34,487 bases of DNA, taken from positions 1 through 34,487 of the forward strand of contig CANQXE010000024.1 of the NCBI GenBank assembly GCA_947627725.1, in the 5' to 3' direction. Positions within the stretch are counted from its first letter, which is position 1. Each line of letters starts with the position of its first letter. The stretch is from an uncultured Clostridia bacterium. Its GTDB lineage: Bacteria; Bacillota; Clostridia; Oscillospirales; Acutalibacteraceae. A program made the position numbers and the translations under genes. Below are positions 29,224 through 34,487 of the stretch, piece after piece. The notes under the pieces are model-generated. The model had not been told where the DNA came from and ran no database searches. It saw nothing but the letters and a program-made list of their open reading frames with translations.

Positions 29224-31101
29224 TTAAATAAATGCGTTAAATGATGCGTCGCTCGGCATCCTCCAGTCACCTCTCGGACTGAGTGAAACAGTACCGACTT
29301 TCGGTGAATCGGGAATACAGGAGCGCTTAAACTGACTGATGAAAAAGCGTTTTAAAAATACCTCAAGCCAGTGATTAATAGTATTCTCCTCGTACTTGCA
29401 GTCAAATGCCTTTAAAGCCAAAGCCGACAGCTTTTCCTTTTCAAAGCCGAAGCGTACAAAATGATAAAGGAAAAAGTCGTGCAGCTCGTACGGTCCGATA
29501 TTATCCTCCGTTTTCTGAGCGATTTCGCCGTTTTCATCAGGCGGAAGAAGCTCAGGAGAAACAGGTGTATCCAGTATATCATAAAGAATAGACGATATTT
29601 CTTTACCGCTGACGCCCGCGACATATTCAACAAGATATCTTACGAGCGTTTTAGGTACTGACGCATTGACGCCGTACATTGACATATGGTCGCCGTTATA
29701 GGTACACCAGCCCATCGCGAGCTCGCTCAAATCGCCTGTGCCGACAAGAAGCTTACCGTGCTTATTAGCCATATCAAAGAGAATTTGCGTGCGCTCTCTC
29801 GCCTGTGTATTTTCATATGTGATATCCTTAACGGTCTCATCGTGACCGATATCCTTCAAATGCTGTATACAAGCGTCCTGAATACTGATTTCCTTTACGG
29901 TAACACCGAGAGCCTTCATAAGCCTTACGGCATTATCGTGAGTTCTGTCTGTCGTACCGAAGCCCGGCATTGTAATTCCGAGTATATCACTGTTATCCCT
30001 GCCGAGCATTTTCATGGTTTCAACGCAAACGAGCAGAGCAAGTGTTGAATCAAGACCGCCTGAAATACCCACAACAGCGCCCTTTGAGCCGACATGCTCA
30101 ATACGTTTCGCAAGCCCCGACGCCTGAATCGCAAAGATTTCCTTACAACGCTCACGCCTTTTTTCGTTGTCGGCAGGGACAAACGGATGAGGGTCTGTAA
30201 AGCGGTATTTTAAATCGTTGCTCTCATTTTCCAAAGCATAACAAGCGCAATAACAGACCGTACTGTTATCAAAGCTCATATTTTTTTGGCGGAGCGTATT
30301 AAGCTTTTCAACATCAATATCTGCTATGGTGACGACATTTTCCCTTTGGAATCGTTCTCCCTCCGCAAGAATTGCACCGTTTTCAGCTACAATAGTCGCT
30401 CCGCTGAATACCAAATCGGTGGTGCTTTCATAAACGGACGCGCCTGCATATACATAACCGCAAATACATCTTGCGGATTGATTTGAAACCAAAGCCCGTC
30501 TGTAATCCGCTTTGGATACGTATTCGTCACTTGCGGACAGATTAACAATAATATCCGCACCGTCAACAGCAAGACGTGATGACGGCGGAGCAGGCACCCA
30601 CAAATCCTCGCATAACTCAATACCGACGGTTACACCTTCGCAAAGCTCAATTTTTGAATCAATATTACATTCGTATTTATCACTGAATTCATCCGCATTA
30701 TCGCCTGAAACAAACCAGCGTTTTTCATAAAACTCGCTGTAATTAGCAATATATGTTTTAGGCGTTATAAGCAGGACCTTTCCGTTACAAATCGTGTATG
30801 CGCAATTTAAAAGCTTATTTCTGTTCCTGTAAGGCGCGCCGACAATAACGGCAATGTTCTTGCCCTTTGTGTATTGAATAATATCATCAATCGCGTCTTC
30901 GGCGGCTTTCTGCAAAGCTTTGGTAAAAAACAAATCGGCGCAGGTATAGCCTGTTATCGAAAGCTCGGGGGTAACGAGAAGTCTTACATCCTCTTTAAGC
31001 GCCAGATCAATAGCCTTTTTTATTTCCCCTTTATTATATTGCGGATCAGCAACCCTCAGTTTTAAAGACGCGGCTGCCACTCTGAAAAAGCCGTAATTCA
31101 T
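29224..31101 (-). CDS. nadE: Glutamine-dependent NAD synthetase
   Basis: 625 residues in two domains. Residues about 5-280 are a nitrilase-type glutaminase with the Glu46-Lys115-Cys164 triad (TPELSITGY, TPKTY, GIELCEDLW), which releases ammonia from glutamine. Residues about 320-600 are the synthetase, with the ATP pyrophosphatase loop SGGLDS (347-352) and the segment GTGDLSELAMGWCTYNGDHMSMYGVNASVPKTLVRYL. It amidates deamido-NAD to NAD, the last step of NAD synthesis. AGGTGAT precedes ATG 31101. It follows the aldose-epimerase gene by 47 nt and precedes the lipoprotein by 12 nt. All key residues are present. Confidence 0.95.
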   Translation of the reverse strand: MNYGFFRVAAASLKLRVADPQYNKGEIKKAIDLALKEDVRLLVTPELSITGYTCADLFFTKALQKAAEDAIDDIIQYTKGKNIAVIVGAPYRNRNKLLNCAYTICNGKVLLITPKTYIANYSEFYEKRWFVSGDNADEFSDKYECNIDSKIELCEGVTVGIELCEDLWVPAPPSSRLAVDGADIIVNLSASDEYVSKADYRRALVSNQSARCICGYVYAGASVYESTTDLVFSGATIVAENGAILAEGERFQRENVVTIADIDVEKLNTLRQKNMSFDNSTVCYCACYALENESNDLKYRFTDPHPFVPADNEKRRERCKEIFAIQASGLAKRIEHVGSKGAVVGISGGLDSTLALLVCVETMKMLGRDNSDILGITMPGFGTTDRTHDNAVRLMKALGVTVKEISIQDACIQHLKDIGHDETVKDITYENTQARERTQILFDMANKHGKLLVGTGDLSELAMGWCTYNGDHMSMYGVNASVPKTLVRYLVEYVAGVSGKEISSILYDILDTPVSPELLPPDENGEIAQKTEDNIGPYELHDFFLYHFVRFGFEKEKLSALALKAFDCKYEENTINHWLEVFLKRFFISQFKRSCIPDSPKVGTVSLSPRGDWRMPSDASFNAFI

Positions 31102-31148
31102 TTAATCACCTGTTAAATAGATTTTATCAGAATATTATAGACAAATTG

Positions 31149-32024
31149 TTAAATCATTGTTATTTTATATTTAAAAGATACGGTTTCATCGGGATTTAGT
31201 ATTGTCATACCCCTTTTGTTTTCAAGCCTTTCGTCTTCATCTGAACAGCTTGATATACCTGTCCACGGCTCAAGCGCAACAAACGGAGCATTACCGACAG
31301 CGGACCAGATAAGGAGATTGTTCATATCCTGAAATTCAAGCCTTACTCCCCTGCCGTTTTTACCGACGAGCGTAACTGATTTTGATTTGCAGTTTTCAAA
31401 AATAAGCGCGTCCTTTTCCTCAAACAAATCGTGCCTCAGCTTTAAAATATTTCTGCCTTTCATTACATCATAAACCTTGCTGACATCGACAAGCCCCGTT
31501 TCATGGTCAGGTCTAAGGCAAGGCTTGCTTATCGGCTTGTCAAATATTACCTTATAATCCTCAAAGCGCTCGTCTTTGTCAACAGGGCAGTTGAATGCGG
31601 GATGCCCGCCTATGACAAAAGGCATTTTTTCATCGCCTGTATTTGTTATAATATACTCATTAGTAACAGTATCGCCGATTATTGTGTATTTTATTTTAAG
31701 CTCATAATCAAAAGGAAATTGTGCCCGTGTTTCCGCACTGCTTTTTTGAATAAATGTTACACTGTTTTTATGTGTTTTTAAAACCTCAAACGGATTCATT
31801 CTCGCTATACCGTGGCGTTTCATATTACATTCTTTGCCGAACGCACTTGCTCTTCCGTCGGGAAGAACTCCGACTATCGGAAAACAGACAGGCGCCTGTC
31901 CCACCCAGAATTCGGGATTACCCTGCCACAGATATTCCTTTGAATCCTTAACCAAAGAATTAAGCTGAGCGCCCTCAAGTCCGAGAACCGCAAAGCTGTT
32001 GTCAGAACTAATTTTAATCCGCAA
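31149..32024 (-). CDS. Aldose 1-epimerase family protein
   Basis: 291 residues of the galactose-mutarotase fold (LacX-like branch). Expected catalytic residues are present: His71 in MKRHG, His141 in GGHPAF, and Glu252 in ALEPW. Such enzymes interconvert alpha and beta anomers of hexoses or hexose phosphates in the cytoplasm. The start is TTG 32024, preceded by GAGGTGAT; no ATG is suitably placed. It is the first gene of a minus-strand run with nadE and the lipoprotein, but spacing to nadE (47 nt) leaves co-transcription uncertain. The sugar is not identifiable. Confidence 0.85.
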   Translation of the reverse strand: MRIKISSDNSFAVLGLEGAQLNSLVKDSKEYLWQGNPEFWVGQAPVCFPIVGVLPDGRASAFGKECNMKRHGIARMNPFEVLKTHKNSVTFIQKSSAETRAQFPFDYELKIKYTIIGDTVTNEYIITNTGDEKMPFVIGGHPAFNCPVDKDERFEDYKVIFDKPISKPCLRPDHETGLVDVSKVYDVMKGRNILKLRHDLFEEKDALIFENCKSKSVTLVGKNGRGVRLEFQDMNNLLIWSAVGNAPFVALEPWTGISSCSDEDERLENKRGMTILNPDETVSFKYKITMI

Positions 32025-32078
32025 AACAAATCACCTCAATAAAATTCATTATAACTTATATAAACTTTTAATGCAATA

Positions 32079-32107
32079 TTGAAATTATTATATATATAGG
32101 GTAAAAT
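32079..32107 (+). promoter_or_regulatory. Promoter of the acidic hypothetical gene
   Basis: TTGAAA and TAAAAT are separated by 17 nt, 51 nt before the start codon. Confidence 0.55.
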
Positions 32108-32158
32108 AGGTATAAACTATAAGCGGACTTATGCAATTTATTTAGGGGAGGAAATAAA

Positions 32159-32734
32159 ATGGATATTGAAAATTACATTCAGTCGGCTATTTTTCAGGAG
32201 AAAGAGCAGCACAGGTATTTTTATGAACTGATATGGGAGAATTTCAAGGAAAACGGATTTGTCATTACCGACGAGGACGGTTATGAAATTGACGCCGTAA
32301 TCAAAGCGGTCGCCCTGCAAAACTTAGTAGGTGAATTCATTTACCGAGTATATGATGAGGTTAACGAAACAGACTTTGAGGATGTAATTGAATATTTGCA
32401 GAATCTCGGCTTTAGTGATGAAGAAATTTTTGAATACTGTAAGCAAAATGAGGAAATTGACTCTGACGACGAGGATTTTGAAATCACGCTGAAAAACGCG
32501 CTTGATTATACAACGGAAATAGTCGCGGACAAAATGCTTGAGGAATTTTCGGCAGATGATTTGTTTGATTATATGTTTACGGCAACCTATGACTTTGAGC
32601 AGGACTTTGTTTTCGATTTTGAGGACTACGAGGAAATGCAGGCGTTCATAGACACAAACCACGAGCAGCTTGATAATTATAAAGAGGAATACCCGTCAGT
32701 TATGAGATGGATTGAAGGCGGAATGATCTGCTGA
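32159..32734 (+). CDS. Strongly acidic protein of unknown function
   Basis: 191 residues, with a good ribosome site (GGGGAGGAAA) before the ATG. Asp and Glu dominate (for example NEEIDSDDEDFEITLKN, FSADDLFDYMF, FEQDFVFDFEDYEEMQ), with many Phe and Tyr, and there is no signal peptide or membrane helix. Helical content seems high. The composition could suit a nucleic-acid mimic or a protein-binding inhibitor, but no motif supports a particular role and no homologue was recognised. A stem-loop separates it from the HAD genes, which may still be reached by read-through. Coding character is secure; function is not. Confidence 0.8.
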   Translation: MDIENYIQSAIFQEKEQHRYFYELIWENFKENGFVITDEDGYEIDAVIKAVALQNLVGEFIYRVYDEVNETDFEDVIEYLQNLGFSDEEIFEYCKQNEEIDSDDEDFEITLKNALDYTTEIVADKMLEEFSADDLFDYMFTATYDFEQDFVFDFEDYEEMQAFIDTNHEQLDNYKEEYPSVMRWIEGGMIC

Positions 32735-32743
32735 TTTAAAATA

Positions 32744-32775
32744 AAGCCGGTGATGATATACTTCATCACCGGCTT
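32744..32775 (+). terminator. Stem-loop between the acidic protein and HAD genes
   Basis: A perfect 13-bp stem (AAGCCGGTGATGA with TCATCACCGGCTT) and a 6-nt loop, but without a good T run, so it may be a weak terminator or an RNA-processing or stability element. Confidence 0.6.
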
Positions 32776-32794
32776 ATTAAAACGGGAGGGTAAC

Positions 32795-33451
32795 ATGTAC
32801 AGTACAATTTTATTTGACCTCGACGGAACACTTACAGACTCCGAACAGGGCATCATCAACTCTATTGAGTATGCCTTAAAAAAATATGAAATCAGACTTG
32901 AAAGCAAAGCGGATTTGCGTAAATTTTTAGGTCCTCCGCTTAAAGACTCCTTCATTCAGTTTTGCGGTTTCAGTGACGAAAAGGCAGATGAGGCGGTTAA
33001 TTTTTACCGTGAATATTTCAAAGAAAAAGAAATTTTTGAGAACAATGTTTATCAGGGAATTTATGACCTGCTTGAAAAACTGAAATCAAAAAACAAAACA
33101 CTTATTCTCGCGACATCAAAGCCTGAGCCTTTCACGTTAAGAATACTGGAGCATTTTGATTTACTGAACTATTTTGATTTTGTCGCGGGCTCTAATATGG
33201 ATAACACACGTTGCAGAAAGGACGAGGTGATTTCCTATGCGCTTAATTCCTGTAAAATAACGGATTTATCATCCGCGATTATGGTCGGCGACAGAGAACA
33301 CGATATTATAGGCGCAAAGAAGGTCGGCATTGATTCCATAGGAGTGTTATACGGCTACGGAAATTTGCAGGAATTGAAAAATGCCGGCGCAACATATATT
33401 GCAAAAGATACCGAAGAAATATATAAAATTGTAACCGATGAGGAAAAATAA
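32795..33451 (+). CDS. HAD-family phosphatase (subclass IA, phosphoglycolate-phosphatase-like)
   Basis: 218 residues from ATG 32795, with GGGAGGG upstream; the longer frame from 32750 lies in the stem-loop and is rejected. Motif I FDLDGT has nucleophile Asp8 and Asp10. The cap region includes LGPPLKDSFIQFCG, typical of the Gph/PpaX-like group. Motif II is LATSKPEP, the motif III Lys lies in RCRKDEV, and motif IV is MVGDREHDI. It probably acts on small phosphate esters in the cytoplasm. Its stop overlaps the start of the next HAD gene by one base (TAATG), so the two are translationally coupled. Confidence 0.88.
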   Translation: MYSTILFDLDGTLTDSEQGIINSIEYALKKYEIRLESKADLRKFLGPPLKDSFIQFCGFSDEKADEAVNFYREYFKEKEIFENNVYQGIYDLLEKLKSKNKTLILATSKPEPFTLRILEHFDLLNYFDFVAGSNMDNTRCRKDEVISYALNSCKITDLSSAIMVGDREHDIIGAKKVGIDSIGVLYGYGNLQELKNAGATYIAKDTEEIYKIVTDEEK

Positions 33452-34272
33452 TGAAAACATTATATGTATCCGATTTGGACGGAACTCTTTTAAGAAACGA
33501 TCAGAGGACTTCTCTCTATACAAATAAAACAATCAACAGACTTGTAAAAGAGGGTATGCTGTTTTCATATGCGACGGCGAGGTCATATGTCACTGCACAA
33601 AAGGTTACCAAGGGTTTAAATGCGGAAATTCCGCTGATAGTATATAACGGTGCTTTTGTCATAAATAATAAAACAGGGAAAATGATTATATCAAATTTCT
33701 TTGACAGTCGGGTTTCCGCTGTGATAAAGGATTTAATAAATAATAATATATATCCTATGGTATACTCATTTATAGACGGTATTGAAAAGATGTCATTCGT
33801 AAAAGATAAATGCTCAATCGGAATGAAAGAACATATTAAATCAAGAAAGGGTGACAAACGTGCCAATCCGCTTGAAAATCAAAACGGACTGTATAACGGA
33901 GATATATTTTACATAACCTGTATTGATGACAGGAACAAACTTGAGCCGTTATACGAAAAATACAGGGACAGCTATCACTGTATATTCCAGCAGGATATTT
34001 ACACAAATGAACAATGGCTTGAAATTATGCCGGTGAACGCGTCAAAGGCTAATGCCATAAAAGAATTAAAGGAATATTCAGGCTGTGACAAATTAGTCGT
34101 ATTCGGTGACGGCATAAACGATATTGATATGTTTGAAATATCGGATGAATGTTACGCGGTTGAAAATGCGGTAAATGAATTAAAGAAAATCGCGACGCGA
34201 ATCATTGACTCCAATAACAACGACGGCGTTGCAAAATGGCTCGAAAATCATTTTATCAGCAATAAGAAATAA
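33451..34272 (+). CDS. Cof-type HAD phosphatase (subclass IIB)
   Basis: 273 residues. Motif I SDLDGTLL has Asp8 and Asp10. Motif II is ATARSYVTAQ, followed by the C2 cap with IPLIVYNGAFVIN. The motif III Lys lies in PVNASKANAIKEL, and motif IV is VFGDGINDIDMF. This is the Cof/YidA-like group of sugar-phosphate and nucleotide phosphatases. It overlaps the preceding HAD gene by one base, so the pair is an operon of two phosphatases from different HAD subclasses. A strong terminator follows 9 nt after the stop. Confidence 0.9.
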   Translation: MKTLYVSDLDGTLLRNDQRTSLYTNKTINRLVKEGMLFSYATARSYVTAQKVTKGLNAEIPLIVYNGAFVINNKTGKMIISNFFDSRVSAVIKDLINNNIYPMVYSFIDGIEKMSFVKDKCSIGMKEHIKSRKGDKRANPLENQNGLYNGDIFYITCIDDRNKLEPLYEKYRDSYHCIFQQDIYTNEQWLEIMPVNASKANAIKELKEYSGCDKLVVFGDGINDIDMFEISDECYAVENAVNELKKIATRIIDSNNNDGVAKWLENHFISNKK

Positions 34273-34281
34273 AGGTTCTAT

Positions 34282-34324
34282 AATAAATGTTGGGGTAACG
34301 GAAGAGCCTCAACATTTATTTTTA
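34282..34324 (+). terminator. Intrinsic terminator after the HAD pair
   Basis: A 14-bp stem with one wobble (AATAAATGTTGGGG, 34282-34295, with CCTCAACATTTATT, 34307-34320) and an 11-nt loop, followed by TTTTA. Confidence 0.85.
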
Positions 34325-34369
34325 TGAAAAAAGATAAAAAAATGAGACATATTCCGAAAAATCCATTAA

Positions 34370-34435
34370 AATAAAGTCGACCAAAACCAAACAGAATGGA
34401 GTGAAGAATATTGGATTATAGTCAATAAAGTGGAC
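34370..34435. repeat. Short imperfect direct repeat at the right edge
   Basis: AATAAAGTCGAC (34370-34381) and AATAAAGTGGAC (34424-34435) match at 11 of 12 bases and are 54 bp apart. The last 160 bases are AT-rich without a convincing gene. They could be the beginning of another unit or mobile element beyond the window. Confidence 0.3.
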
Positions 34436-34487
34436 AAGTAAAATCACGAAAAATAAAAATTTTCAATTTGATTCGGAGAAAGACCGT

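Noticed and set aside
34321-34487. Possible insertion-sequence end at the right edge
   Set aside because: There is only a 12-base imperfect direct repeat and no transposase reading frame or terminal inverted repeat in the visible sequence, so it is listed just as a repeat.

Overview
The window looks like a chromosomal segment of a low-GC, strictly anaerobic Gram-positive bacterium, most likely a gut clostridium near Ruminococcus/Oscillospiraceae. The signs are AT-rich intergenic DNA, strong AGGAGG-type ribosome sites, a single-chain pyruvate:ferredoxin oxidoreductase, Feo-based ferrous iron uptake with a FeoB-associated Cys-rich miniprotein, and PadR/HAAS and AraC/GyrI-type regulators. The species assignment is inference.

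Layout. 0.1-2.0 kb: a feoA-feoB pair whose feoB is cut off in mid-protein and runs into a small XRE-type regulator. 2.1-5.3 kb: a CoA-acylating aldehyde dehydrogenase of the methylmalonate-semialdehyde type, an AraC-GyrI regulator, a GC-rich and possibly structured intergenic stretch, and a small XRE regulator with its own palindrome. 5.4-9.1 kb: a complete iron locus with two feoA genes, feoB, a 54-residue Cys-rich membrane protein, and a divergent DtxR-type regulator. Three copies of a GTTAG-N6-CTAAC box in this locus form a convincing candidate regulon. 9.2-12.0 kb: an MFS transporter and a cytoplasmic GH28-type glycosidase. 12.1 kb: long-form hibernation promoting factor. 12.7-18.0 kb: an operon of a double-domain class II aldolase and a class III aminotransferase faces a TetR regulator plus FGGY sugar kinase. 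Two GTGAG-N6-CTCAC palindromes sit just downstream of a very good promoter for the aldolase/aminotransferase side. This is the best candidate for an undescribed catabolic system here.

18.2-22.0 kb is an eroding accessory zone: a secreted protein gene with two in-frame TAG codons, a tiny membrane protein, an XRE-membrane regulator, a HAD phosphatase, a GNAT gene broken at an A8 run, and two further frameshifted genes. 22.1-24.7 kb: a PadR regulator with its HAAS-type membrane partner, controlled by a promoter whose start region is covered by a perfect palindrome. 24.8-28.5 kb: pyruvate:ferredoxin oxidoreductase. 28.5-32.0 kb: a minus-strand run of aldose epimerase, glutamine-dependent NAD synthetase and a lipoprotein. 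32.1-34.3 kb: an acidic protein of unknown function and two HAD phosphatases joined by a TAATG stop/start overlap, ending in a strong terminator.

No rRNA, tRNA, CRISPR array or complete insertion sequence was seen. Start sites were moved inward from the longest open frame wherever a ribosome site or family conservation favoured it.
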